From contig NZ_AMRM01000025.1 in assembly GCF_000300335.1 (NCBI RefSeq), positions 1-64,000 on the forward strand: a stretch of 64,000 nucleotides of DNA, read 5' to 3'. Position numbers and translations under genes: made by a program. The DNA is from Nitratireductor pacificus pht-3B (GTDB taxonomy: Bacteria > Pseudomonadota > Alphaproteobacteria > Rhizobiales > Rhizobiaceae). The notes below the pieces were generated by a model that had not been told where the DNA came from, made no database searches, and saw only the letters and a program-made list of their open reading frames with translations. Below, piece after piece: positions 9,076 to 17,571 of this stretch (positions are counted from its first letter, which is position 1; each line of letters opens with the position of its first letter).

Positions 9076-9702
9076 TCATCTGACCACGACCAGCGTGCCG
9101 ATCTTGACCTGGTTGTAGAGCGCGATGACGTCGTCGTTCATCATGCGGATGCAGCCGGACGACACGGCCTTGCCGATGGTCCAGGGCTGGTTCGTGCCGT
9201 GAATCCGGAACAGGGTCGATCCCAGATACAGCGCGCGGGCGCCGAGCGGGTTCTCTGGACCGCCCTCCATGACCGCAGGCAGGATGCGGCCTTCGGCGGC
9301 CTCGCGGCGCACCATGTCGGCCGGTGGCCGCCAGTCGGGCCATTCGGCCTTGCGGGAGATGCGCTCGCGGCCACGCCAGTCGAAGCCCTCGCGCCCCACG
9401 CCGATACCGTAGCGCATCGCCGTGCCGTCGCCGCGCAGATGGAAAAGCCGGCGTTGGGCCGTGTCGACGACGATCGTTCCGGCAGGCAGTTTTTCAGCGA
9501 ACGGCACGACCTGCGGCCGGATCGCCGAATCGCTCCAGGGCGACTTGAAGGTCAGGCTGCGCTCCTTGCGGACCCAGCTTCCCGTGGCAGGGTCGAACTG
9601 GCGCACGGTGGCCCTGGTTTCCTCCGCCAGCGCCGCCGTTCCCGGCACTGCGGCCAGCAGCGCCAACAGCGCCATTCTCGAAAAGACCTCGGTCAAACGC
9701 AT
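9076..9702 (-). CDS. L,D-transpeptidase (YkuD domain), periplasmic
   Basis: The protein has 208 residues and a signal peptide (about 1-26). The YkuD catalytic motif is complete at the C terminus: HGTNQPWTIGKAVSSGCIRM, with catalytic Cys in SSGCIR and His in HGTN. Such enzymes make 3-3 cross-links in peptidoglycan or attach proteins such as Braun-type lipoproteins to it. The length is normal for the short alphaproteobacterial class. The start is preceded by AGGGAGCGACC. It lies 9 bases after an uncharacterised secreted protein gene and is probably co-transcribed with it. Confidence 0.9.
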   Translation of the reverse strand: MRLTEVFSRMALLALLAAVPGTAALAEETRATVRQFDPATGSWVRKERSLTFKSPWSDSAIRPQVVPFAEKLPAGTIVVDTAQRRLFHLRGDGTAMRYGIGVGREGFDWRGRERISRKAEWPDWRPPADMVRREAAEGRILPAVMEGGPENPLGARALYLGSTLFRIHGTNQPWTIGKAVSSGCIRMMNDDVIALYNQVKIGTLVVVR

Positions 9703-9711
9703 GGTCGCTCC

Positions 9712-10206
9712 CTATTCGCCGCCGGACAGGTGAAAGGTCTGGCCGTCGATACGGACACTGCTTGCATCCGGCGCCGAGATCGAACGCTGCCGGCCGTCTC
9801 GGCATGCGAGCTGGGGCCAGTCGATGACGCGACAGTCCACCTCGGCGTACCAGTTCGCCAGGTAATTGTTGCGGGAGATCGTCAGCGTGCCGTCGCGGCG
9901 CCGCTCGACCTCGTCTCCGCTCGGGCTGAGAAACGTCCAGGCGCCGGGCAGGGTCGCATCGAGAAAGCCGGGGCCGTAGGACTGACCATCAGCAAACCCC
10001 AGCGCGTAGCGTCGATGGACCGCCATGGCGTCCGCGTAGCTGGACAGGACGGCGACCCGGTTCCGGTACAGCGACCGGACATCGATGGCGGGATCCTGCG
10101 CGATGATCCGGAGCGGGGTCACCAGACGTCCCTGGCGCTCGTCGGCAACCGCCTGGAACGCCGCCGCCAGCGCCACAGCCTGCACAGAGAGACACTTCCA
10201 ACCCAT
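9712..10206 (-). CDS. Hypothetical secreted protein
   Basis: I do not recognise a family. The ATG at 10206 gives 164 residues and is preceded by a strong ribosome site (AGGAGGAGCGGTG), so the longer reading frame to 10275 was not used. The N terminus (GWKCLSVQAVALAAAFQAVADE) looks like a signal peptide. The body has a YRNRVAVLSSYADAMAVHRR segment and two Cys (in VDCRVIDW and LACRDG) that could form a disulfide. It is the first gene of a pair with the L,D-transpeptidase, which suggests an envelope role. Confidence 0.65.
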   Translation of the reverse strand: MGWKCLSVQAVALAAAFQAVADERQGRLVTPLRIIAQDPAIDVRSLYRNRVAVLSSYADAMAVHRRYALGFADGQSYGPGFLDATLPGAWTFLSPSGDEVERRRDGTLTISRNNYLANWYAEVDCRVIDWPQLACRDGRQRSISAPDASSVRIDGQTFHLSGGE

Positions 10207-10394
10207 CACCGCTCCTCCTGGAAAAGAGCGAAACGCGCATCGCGGCGTGCCTGACATCAGACAGCCAGCGTACAAAGCCGGCTTCCAAATTGCCGGTTCA
10301 CTATCTTGTGGTGATCTCCCGCAAGAGTCCAGAGCGCCGGCCGGCCGCCGGTTGCCCCGACAGGATCATGATCGCGCCTGCGCGGCGGCCCGCT

Positions 10395-11183
10395 TCAGCG
10401 TCCGGAGCGTTCGTTGCCGGCTTCTCCCGGCTGAAGCGCGCTCAGGCGGAAACCGTCGGCGCCCTTGGCCTTCGCCATGTCCAGCTGCTCCGAAGCGATG
10501 CGCATCAGCCCCTGGAACTCGATCTGGTCGTCGAAGATCACCCCGCCGATATCAAGCGTCAGTTCGACAGGCTCGCCCTCGGCCAGGAATGCTGCGGAAG
10601 CTGCGGCAGAACGGATCCGCTCGCCCACATCGCGGGCCTGTTCGACCGTCGCGCCCGGCAGGAAGATGCCAAACTCGCGGTCGCTCAGACGACCGACCAC
10701 GTCGCTGCGGCGAACGTTGGCGCGGATCAGCGCCGCGATCTGCCGCATCGATTCCTCTCCCCAGCGGAAGCCGTAGTTGAGGTTGATCGCCCGGGCGTTC
10801 TCGGCCTCGAGGATCAGCAGCGCGCCGAAGGTGCGGCCGGCCTCGGAGATCGACACGGACCGGCGCCGCTCGACAAGCGTCGTGAAGGCGTTGCCGTTCA
10901 GGACCTCTGTCGAGGGATCGTGGGCGGCGGCGAAATTGCGCTCGCGCTTCAGGCGGCGAAGCGTCTCCGCGCTGTAGCCGATATAGGCCAGCAGCGGCGC
11001 GGCGATGACGACGGGCAGGACAAGCGCCGCCGCGAGGGCGCGCTGGTAGGGATTGATGTCGTCGCCGAAGAACAGAAGGTAGTGAACGAGGAACGAAATG
11101 CCCACGGCGGCCAGAACGCCGAAAACCACCAATGCGGCGGGGCCTATCCATTGCCGGGAGTTGTGCAAGAGCGTCTTGTCCAT
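10395..11183 (-). CDS. Membrane GGDEF-like protein with degenerate signature (SDREF)
   Basis: The protein has 262 residues. Two transmembrane helices (about 14-36 and 47-68) precede a GGDEF-fold domain recognisable from AAHDPSTEVLNGNAF, YGFRWGEESMRQIAALI, RRSDVVGRLSDREFGIFLPG and the C-terminal AKAKGADGFRL. The active-site GG(D/E)EF loop reads SDREF, so diguanylate cyclase activity is doubtful. No inhibitory RxxD site is visible at the usual place and there is no EAL domain. It may act as a c-di-GMP or GTP-binding sensor, or as a partner protein. Its nearness to a LapG and adhesin system, which elsewhere is under c-di-GMP control, makes a regulatory link plausible but unproved. Confidence 0.8.
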   Translation of the reverse strand: MDKTLLHNSRQWIGPAALVVFGVLAAVGISFLVHYLLFFGDDINPYQRALAAALVLPVVIAAPLLAYIGYSAETLRRLKRERNFAAAHDPSTEVLNGNAFTTLVERRRSVSISEAGRTFGALLILEAENARAINLNYGFRWGEESMRQIAALIRANVRRSDVVGRLSDREFGIFLPGATVEQARDVGERIRSAAASAAFLAEGEPVELTLDIGGVIFDDQIEFQGLMRIASEQLDMAKAKGADGFRLSALQPGEAGNERSGR

Positions 11184-11330
11184 GAGCCTCGAATATCCCC
11201 AGTCTGTCTGACTCGTTGATAACCGGCAAACTTCTATTAAAAGTTGACGCTATAGATCGCGTTTTAACGATTCATCCGTTTCGCGCCAAGCAGCTTATCT
11301 TTCAACATGCTGTAATCGTGACGGTTTCCG

Positions 11331-12218
11331 TCACTCCTGCTGCGCGTTTTCCGCCCTGAAGGCGCGCACCGCGGCCATGAAGGCATCCACCATGACCGCC
11401 TGTTCGTCGGCAAGTGTGAACGCCGCCTCGTCGTACATGCGGTTCATTTCCCGGACGGGGATGCGGCGGACGGCATCGGTTCGGCCCGTGCCGTGCCGCC
11501 ACATGAAGCCGACGCCCAGACCATTGGCCACCGCCTCATAGGCAGCGTCGCGCGTATCGAGCATCAGGATCGGCGCCGGCTCGAAGCGCGCGGCCCTGAA
11601 GGCGCGATCGACGACGCGCTGCGTCGAGGAGCCGCGCGTGCGGAAGATCAGCGGCGCCTCCATCAGCTGGGCACAGGTGAAGCTCTGCCGCTCGGCCAGC
11701 GAGTTCTGCGCATGGACCACGGCCACCACGTCCTGGCGTACCAGAAGCTCGGTGCGGAAGCGCCCGTCGGCGGGCAGATCGGGCAGAACGCCGACATCCA
11801 CCTCGCGTGCCAGCACCGCCTTGACGATCTTCTCGAAAGACCCCGTCTCGACCGACACCGAGACGCTCGGATGGCGCTTCCGGAACAGGGCGATGACTGC
11901 CATGCCCGGCATGGAATTGCCGAGGCCGATCGACAGACGTCCGTCGAGCAGCGTCGTGTGCCGCGTCAGGATGCGCTCGGCCTCGCGCTCCTCCCCCGCC
12001 ATGCGCTCGGCGATATCGCAGAGCTGCGCGCAGAGCGGCGTCGGATGGAGCGCCCCGTTCCTGCGCAGGAAGAGCCGCACCCCGTACTCCGCCTCCGTGT
12101 CGCGCACGTGCTGGGAGACGGCCGGTTGGGACAGCCCCAGCTGCCGCGCGGCGGCGGCATAGGAGCCGCCATTCGCCACGGCGTTGATCGCGCGAATGCG
12201 CGGCAGCGTGATCGGCAT
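11331..12218 (-). CDS. LysR-family transcriptional regulator
   Basis: The protein has 295 residues from the ATG at 12218; a GTG three codons upstream is an alternative start. The N-terminal winged helix-turn-helix is clear (SYAAAARQLGLSQPAVSQHVRDTE, then LFLRRNGALHPTP). The C-terminal part is the usual periplasmic-binding-like effector domain (LSIGLGNSMPGMAVIALF, VDVGVLPDLP, GLGVGFM). It is divergent from a six-gene phosphatase and ABC-transporter operon starting at 12416, and a pair of CCAAGG dyads lies between them. It is therefore the probable regulator of that operon. The effector is unknown, though a phosphorylated or dephosphorylated substrate of the operon is likely. Confidence 0.9.
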   Translation of the reverse strand: MPITLPRIRAINAVANGGSYAAAARQLGLSQPAVSQHVRDTEAEYGVRLFLRRNGALHPTPLCAQLCDIAERMAGEEREAERILTRHTTLLDGRLSIGLGNSMPGMAVIALFRKRHPSVSVSVETGSFEKIVKAVLAREVDVGVLPDLPADGRFRTELLVRQDVVAVVHAQNSLAERQSFTCAQLMEAPLIFRTRGSSTQRVVDRAFRAARFEPAPILMLDTRDAAYEAVANGLGVGFMWRHGTGRTDAVRRIPVREMNRMYDEAAFTLADEQAVMVDAFMAAVRAFRAENAQQE

Positions 12219-12227
12219 TGTCCACAC

Positions 12228-12266
12228 CCAAGGAAAATCTTCGCCTCCCCCAAGGAATAGCCTTGG
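12228..12266. promoter_or_regulatory. Tandem dyads, candidate LysR-regulator binding sites
   Basis: A perfect dyad CCAAGG-5-CCTTGG lies at 12250-12266. A weaker copy with the same half (CCAAGG, AAAAT, CTTCG) begins at 12228, 22 bases away, or two helical turns. Paired sites on one DNA face are usual for LysR regulators (recognition and activation sites). They are 10-50 bases from the lysR start and about 150 bases from the divergent operon start. Confidence 0.5.
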
Positions 12267-12415
12267 TTTGTAACAGCCGTGTCACAGACGCCGCGCAGGG
12301 TGACGGCAGAACAGAACTGCAAACCAGCTTCATCGCCAGGCAGGACTGCATGATCCGGCTCAACGCCGGGCATCGTCTGTCGCGCGGAATCTGACAACAA
12401 GGACGCCGCTTCCAC

Positions 12416-13177
12416 ATGCATCCCGTTTCTTCCATGGCCAGCCTGTCGCGCCAGCCGCTCGACCGCCACGCGGCGATCCTGTGCGACCTGGACGGCTGCC
12501 TGATCTCCGGCGACCGCGTCTATGACGGCGCGCGGGCGTTCGCGGCGCGCAACGAAGACCGACTGTGGATCGTCTCCAACAATTCCGCCGATACCGCCGA
12601 AACGCTCAGCGCGCGGCTACACAGGCTGGCGCTTCCCATCGCGCCGGAGCGCATCGTGCTTGCCGGCGAGCAGACGCTACGGCGGCTCGCCCTCGCCCAT
12701 CCGGGCGCCGCGATCGCCATGCATGCGGAAGCGCCGCTTGTCGCGCTCGCCCATGACCTCGGTCTCGTCGTCGGCGAAAGCGCGCCGGCCTGCATTCTCC
12801 TGGCGCGCCAAACGCGTTTCGACCTCAACAGCCTCGGCCGGCTCGTGGCGCAGCTCGAAAGCGGCGCGCCGCTCCATGTGGCCAATCTCGACCGCACGCA
12901 TCCCGGCCCCGACGGATATCCCGTGCCGGAGACCGGCGCCCTGCTTGCCGCCCTGCGGGCCTGCCGGCCGGATGTTGCGTTCCGCTCCATCGGCAAACCG
13001 GCGCCGGACCTGATCGACATCGCCCTGGAGCGGGCGGGCGCCACACGCGGCGACGCGCTCTTCATCGGCGACAATCCGGAGACGGACGGGCTCGCCGCGC
13101 GCGCCGCGGGGGTCGCCTTCATCCACATCGAAGCGCCCGGCGCATTGCCGGCAAGCGACGGGAGAGCGACATGCTGA
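12416..13177 (+). CDS. HAD-superfamily phosphatase, NagD-like (HAD-IIA)
   Basis: The protein has 253 residues and all HAD motifs: DLDG near residue 23 (motif I, nucleophile Asp), VSNNS (motif II), IGKP (motif III Lys) and GDNPETD (motif IV). A large C2-type cap between motifs II and III puts it in the NagD/p-nitrophenylphosphatase class, which hydrolyses small phosphate monoesters. There is no signal peptide, so it acts in the cytosol. It is the first gene of the operon, and its stop overlaps the next start by 7 bases. With the metallophosphoesterase further down, it could complete breakdown of an imported phosphodiester. Confidence 0.85.
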   Translation: MHPVSSMASLSRQPLDRHAAILCDLDGCLISGDRVYDGARAFAARNEDRLWIVSNNSADTAETLSARLHRLALPIAPERIVLAGEQTLRRLALAHPGAAIAMHAEAPLVALAHDLGLVVGESAPACILLARQTRFDLNSLGRLVAQLESGAPLHVANLDRTHPGPDGYPVPETGALLAALRACRPDVAFRSIGKPAPDLIDIALERAGATRGDALFIGDNPETDGLAARAAGVAFIHIEAPGALPASDGRATC

Positions 13178-14097
13178 CCTATCTGGCGCGCATCGTCCTG
13201 AAAATGCTCGTCACCTTCTTCGCCATCGTGACGCTGGTCTTCTTCGCCACCCGCCTTTCCGGCAGCCCGATCGATTTCGTCATCGGCGAAGGCATCACGC
13301 AGGAAGACCGGGCGCTGCTGACCAGCTATTACGGCCTCGACCAGTCGACCTGGGTGCAGTACCGCGCCTTCCTCGCGTCCTTCGCCGACGGGCAGTTCGG
13401 CCTCTCCTTCGTCGAGCGCCGGCCCGTCGCCGAGATCGTCGGCGAGCGCATCTGGCCCTCGCTGCAACTGCTTCTGAGCAGCGTGGCGCTGACACTGGCG
13501 CTGTCCCTGCCGCTCGGCATTCTCGGTGCCGTCTACTGCAAGTCGTGGGTCGGCAGCGCCGTCATGGTCGTGGCCTTCCTCGGCTACGCCGTGCCGAATT
13601 TCGTCCTCGCCACCTTCATGATCCTGGTCTTCTCCTACTGGCTGAACTGGCTTCCGGTGGTGGGCAACGGCTCGGCCTGGCATTTCATCATGCCGACCAT
13701 CACCATGTCGGGAATCCTGATCGCCGGGCTGACGCGGTTCACCCGCAACGCCATGCTCGACGTGCTCGGCCAGGACTATATGCGCACCGCCCGCGCCAAG
13801 GGCCTGTCGGAGCAGACCGTCATCTTCAAGCACGGGCTGCGCAACGCCTCGATCACCATCCTCTCGGTCATCGGCCTGCAGATCGCGGGGCTCGCTGCCG
13901 CCGGCAGCGTCGTGGTGGAGGCGATCTTTGCCTGGCCCGGCATCGGCGACCTGCTCGTCCGGTCAGCCATCGTGCGCGACTACCCGGTTCTGCAGTTCGG
14001 CGTCATCGCCGTCTCGGTGGCCGTCCTCCTCATCAACGCCGTGGTCGACATCGCCTATGCCTATGCCGATCCGCGCATCCGTCTCGGAAGGGCCTGA
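13171..14097 (+). CDS. Dpp/Opp-type ABC transporter permease 1
   Basis: The protein has 308 residues and the DppB-type layout: an N-terminal helix (about 10-30), a periplasmic loop with YGLDQSTWVQY and GQFGLSF, and five further helices. The EAA loop is present (DYMRTARAKGLSEQTVIFKHGLRNA), where the ATPase docks. The gene overlaps the HAD phosphatase gene and is followed after three bases by the second permease. Together with the binding protein and the fused ATPase it forms a complete importer of the peptide/nickel/organic solute class (PepT family). Confidence 0.9.
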   Translation: MLTYLARIVLKMLVTFFAIVTLVFFATRLSGSPIDFVIGEGITQEDRALLTSYYGLDQSTWVQYRAFLASFADGQFGLSFVERRPVAEIVGERIWPSLQLLLSSVALTLALSLPLGILGAVYCKSWVGSAVMVVAFLGYAVPNFVLATFMILVFSYWLNWLPVVGNGSAWHFIMPTITMSGILIAGLTRFTRNAMLDVLGQDYMRTARAKGLSEQTVIFKHGLRNASITILSVIGLQIAGLAAAGSVVVEAIFAWPGIGDLLVRSAIVRDYPVLQFGVIAVSVAVLLINAVVDIAYAYADPRIRLGRA

Positions 14098-14100
14098 ACC

Positions 14101-15000
14101 ATGGCCGACGCCGCCTTCTCCCCCTCGCTCACCGCCGGCAGCCGCCTGAAGGGCGTGGCCGCGATCTGGCGCGAGGCAGACATGATCCAGCGCATGGCGA
14201 TGGTGCTGGCTCTCATCCTCGTCGCCGCCGCGATCCTCGCACCGCTGGTCGCCCCCTTCAGCCCCGAGCAGCAGAGCCTGATCGCGAGGCTGCGGCCGCC
14301 GCTCGGCTTCGATCGCTACCGGGACGGCTATCTGCTGGGCACGGACGAACTCGGCCGCGATGTGCTGTCGCGCACGCTCTATGGATTGCGCCTGACGCTC
14401 GCCCTGGCGGTGATCGGCGCGTCCATCGGCCTCGTCGTCGGCGGGTTTCTTGGCATTCTCGCCGGCCTGATCGGCGGCATCTTCGAAGACATCGTGATGG
14501 GCGCGGTCGACACGCAGATCGCCATACCCTTCACGCTGATCGCGCTGCTGATCCTCTCCATCTTCGGGTCGAGCATGGAGGTGATGGTGCTGGTGCTCGG
14601 CGTCCATGGCTGGGAACAGTCGGCCCGCATCGTCCGCGGCGAGGTGCGCAAGCTGACGCAGATGCCGTTCATCGAGGCCGCACGCTCGGCCGGCGCCTCC
14701 GGCCCGCGCATCGCCTTCAAGCACATCCTGCCGAATGTGGTCTCGCCGCTCGTGGTGCAGTTCACCCTGTCGCTGTCCAACATCGTGCTGCTGGAATCGA
14801 CCCTGTCCTTCCTCGGACTGGGCGTCCAGCCGCCGACGGCGACGCTCGGCGCGATGGTCGGCATCGGCCGCGACTACATGCCGACCGCGCCGTGGATCGT
14901 CGTCGCCCCGGCGCTGATGATCCTGCTCATCACCTTCGCGGTGCAGATTCTCGGCGACTGGCTGCGCGACCGGACGGATGTCCGCCTGCGCGCCCGCTGA
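14101..15000 (+). CDS. Dpp/Opp-type ABC transporter permease 2
   Basis: The protein has 299 residues and is DppC-like: an N-terminal helix (about 30-50), the family signature LLGTDELGRDVLSRTLYG, and five further transmembrane helices. Its coupling loop is MPFIEAARSAGASGPRIAFKHILPN, and it ends with the usual QILGDWLRDRTD tail. It starts three bases after the first permease stops and forms the heterodimeric channel with it. Confidence 0.9.
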   Translation: MADAAFSPSLTAGSRLKGVAAIWREADMIQRMAMVLALILVAAAILAPLVAPFSPEQQSLIARLRPPLGFDRYRDGYLLGTDELGRDVLSRTLYGLRLTLALAVIGASIGLVVGGFLGILAGLIGGIFEDIVMGAVDTQIAIPFTLIALLILSIFGSSMEVMVLVLGVHGWEQSARIVRGEVRKLTQMPFIEAARSAGASGPRIAFKHILPNVVSPLVVQFTLSLSNIVLLESTLSFLGLGVQPPTATLGAMVGIGRDYMPTAPWIVVAPALMILLITFAVQILGDWLRDRTDVRLRAR

Positions 15001-15069
15001 ACCCGTTTTCCAGAAGAGGCCGGCAAGGCCCGAGACAACCCACCCAAAACCAACGCCCTGGAGGCAGAC

Positions 15070-16623
15070 ATGAAACGACTTCTCGCCACTACCGCCATCG
15101 CGACCCTGGTCGCCGTGCCGGCGCTCGCCGTGGAACTCACCGTCGGCGCTTCGAACATCGCGCCCTATCTCGATCCGGGCCGCGACCATTCCAATGTCGG
15201 CTCGCAGTTCTACCACAACACGTTCGACACGCTGATCGCCAAGAACCTCGACAGCGACAAGACCGAATGGCTGCCGGGCCTCGCCGTCTCCTGGGAGCTG
15301 GTCGAGCCGACGGTGATGGAGCTGAAGCTTCGCGAAGGCGTGACCTTCCACAATGGCGAGGACATGACCGCCGACGACGTCGTCTTCTCGCTCAACCGCA
15401 TGTATCAGGCGACTTTCCCGCCCTATCAGGTGCGCGCCCGCGACCGGCTGGCGAACTTCGAGAAGGCGGAGAAGGTCGACGACCACACGGTCCGCATCCA
15501 TGCAAAGCGCGCCGAGCCTCTGTGGGAAACGCTGCTCAACCTGCAGCAGGTGATGATCATCCCGGAAGACTACACGAAGGCGCTGGCCGGCGATCCGAAG
15601 GTGGCCGAGAACGACGATTACGAGGCGTTTTCCCTGAAGCCGGTCGGCACCGGCCCCTACAAGATCGCGACCTTCACGCCCGGCGAGCAGGTGGTCTATG
15701 AGCGCTTCGACGGCTTCTGGGGCGACAAGGCGCCGCTCGACCGTGTCACGGTCAAGCGCATGCCCGAGACCGCCTCGCGCATCACCGCCCTGAAGACCGG
15801 CGAAGCCGACATCATCACCAATGTGGCGCCGGACCAGCTTTCGCTGATCGACGGCGACCCGAACCTGAAGACGGTCGGTGCCGCGACGGCGCTGTTCCAC
15901 GTCATGATCATGAACGTCAACCACCCGAAGCTCACCGACCCGCGCATCCGGCAGGCCATGAGCCTGGCCATCGACCGGGATACGCTGAACGAGGCGCTCT
16001 GGCTCGGCAAGGCGGTGGTGCCCGCCTCGCACACGATGCAGGAATTCGGCGAACTCTACATGCCGGAGCTGGAGACTTTCGAATACAATCCGGAGAAGGC
16101 GAAGGAACTGCTCGAGGAAGCCGGTTATGACGGCTTCGAGGTCACCTTCGACACCGACGCCGTCTACTACACGAACGGCCTTCTCGCCGCCCAGGCGATC
16201 ATGGAGATGTGGGCCGAGGTCGGCATCAAGGGCAAGGTCCAGGTGGGCGAGAAATGGACCGGCAATGCGCCGGAACTGATGGCGCGCAACTGGTCGAACC
16301 CGATGTATTTCGCCGACCCGTTCGGCTCCTTCGGCGTGATGTGGGCGCCGAACGGACCTTCGGAATCGGAAGGCCGCTTCAACACGGACGAGGCCTACGC
16401 GAAGATCTGGGAGCGCTTCCGCTATTCCAGCGACGTCGCCGAGCGCAAGGCGGCCTATGGCGAGCTGATGGACCGCATCAAGGCCGATCCGCCCGTCCTG
16501 CCGCTCTACCGACCCTATGAGTCCTGGGCGATGCGCAAGGACATCAACTGGGCGCCGAAGCCGGGCAACATTCCCTATGTGCTCGATTTCCGCGCCGGCT
16601 CGATCAGCTTCGCCAGCAACTGA
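15070..16623 (+). CDS. ABC transporter substrate-binding protein (SBP family 5)
   Basis: The protein has 517 residues and a signal peptide ending near ALA-VEL (residue about 20). Typical family 5 features are LREGVTFHNGEDMTADDVVFSLNRM, GTGPYKIATF and the later DPRIRQAMSLAIDRDTL. The start follows GGAGGCAGAC. The family covers peptides, nickel, glycosides, opines and phosphorylated solutes, so sequence type alone does not name the ligand. Its operon partners, two phosphatases, point to a phosphate ester. It is probably the most abundant product of the operon. Confidence 0.9.
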   Translation: MKRLLATTAIATLVAVPALAVELTVGASNIAPYLDPGRDHSNVGSQFYHNTFDTLIAKNLDSDKTEWLPGLAVSWELVEPTVMELKLREGVTFHNGEDMTADDVVFSLNRMYQATFPPYQVRARDRLANFEKAEKVDDHTVRIHAKRAEPLWETLLNLQQVMIIPEDYTKALAGDPKVAENDDYEAFSLKPVGTGPYKIATFTPGEQVVYERFDGFWGDKAPLDRVTVKRMPETASRITALKTGEADIITNVAPDQLSLIDGDPNLKTVGAATALFHVMIMNVNHPKLTDPRIRQAMSLAIDRDTLNEALWLGKAVVPASHTMQEFGELYMPELETFEYNPEKAKELLEEAGYDGFEVTFDTDAVYYTNGLLAAQAIMEMWAEVGIKGKVQVGEKWTGNAPELMARNWSNPMYFADPFGSFGVMWAPNGPSESEGRFNTDEAYAKIWERFRYSSDVAERKAAYGELMDRIKADPPVLPLYRPYESWAMRKDINWAPKPGNIPYVLDFRAGSISFASN

Positions 16624-16698
16624 CACCGCCCCGCCCGCGCCGTCCAGGCTTCACGGGACGGCGCGGGTTCCCCTTCAAGCGCTTTCGGGAACCACTCC

Positions 16699-17571
16699 AT
16701 GTCCACCCGTCTCTGTCTCGTCGCCGACATTCATCACGGCAAGCCTTCCCTGACCAAACGCGGCGACGCCGCGCTCGACCTGATGGGCGATCTCGCCCGC
16801 TTTTCCAACGAAGCTCGCGCCGATCTCATGATCGACCTGGGCGACCGCATCTCGGACATCGACCGCGATACCGACCTGGCGCTCGAGGCCGAAGTCGCCG
16901 AGGCGTTCAAGACGGTCGAGGCGCCGATCTGCCACATCAACGGCAATCACGACCGGGACCATCTCGCAGTTGCCGACAACGAGGAGATCCTCGGCCAGGC
17001 GCTGGGCCACCAGACGCTGGACATCGGCGACTGGCGCATCGCGCTGTGGCGCGCCGACACGCTGATCCGGCGCGGGCCGAACGGCGGCTTCCAGCTCGGC
17101 GAGCAGGATATTCTCTGGCTGTCGCGGACCGCGCAGAACGCGGACCGGCCCCTGCTGGTGTTCAGCCATGTGCCGGTCTCCGGCCACGCGCAGGTGGGCA
17201 ACTACTATTTCGAGGCCAACCCCGCCGCCTCGACCTATCCGCAGGCGGCCCGCGCCCGCGCAGCACTCGCCCAGGCGCGCGTGCCTGTGGTGTGCATCGC
17301 CGGGCATGTGCACTGGAACACGATCACCCAGGTGGACGGCATCACGCACCTGACGCAGCAATCGCTGACGGAGAGTTTCACCACGCAGGGCGAGCCGGCC
17401 GGCGCCATGGGCCTGCTCGAACTCGACGGGCCGAGCGTGCGCTGGCGTGTCGAGGGGCGCGATCCGATGGACTACACGTTCATGCCGCATGCGCGCCGCT
17501 GGACCCCGCCCGTACCTCCGTTCCACGAAATCCCGGAAGTCGCCGCCCGCATGCGCGGAGAAAAGGCATGA
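16699..17571 (+). CDS. Calcineurin-like metallophosphoesterase (Icc/CpdA class)
   Basis: The protein has 290 residues and the full dinuclear-metal motif set: ADIHHG (D-x-H), DLGDR (GD), NGNHDRDH (GNHD), FSHVPVSGH and GHVHWN (GHxH). There is no signal peptide, so the enzyme is cytosolic. Class III enzymes of this type cut cyclic nucleotides, glycerophosphodiesters and related phosphodiesters. It lies between the binding protein and the ATPase gene of the same importer and shares an ATGA overlap with the latter, so it should act on the imported solute. The C-terminal extension (YTFMPHARRW onward) is not needed for the metal site and may shape the substrate pocket. Confidence 0.85.
   Translation: MSTRLCLVADIHHGKPSLTKRGDAALDLMGDLARFSNEARADLMIDLGDRISDIDRDTDLALEAEVAEAFKTVEAPICHINGNHDRDHLAVADNEEILGQALGHQTLDIGDWRIALWRADTLIRRGPNGGFQLGEQDILWLSRTAQNADRPLLVFSHVPVSGHAQVGNYYFEANPAASTYPQAARARAALAQARVPVVCIAGHVHWNTITQVDGITHLTQQSLTESFTTQGEPAGAMGLLELDGPSVRWRVEGRDPMDYTFMPHARRWTPPVPPFHEIPEVAARMRGEKA

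Noticed and set aside
13963-16626. An 887-codon minus-strand open frame
   Set aside because: It is antisense to permease 2 and the substrate-binding protein gene, which are clear family members. The translation has no recognisable domain.
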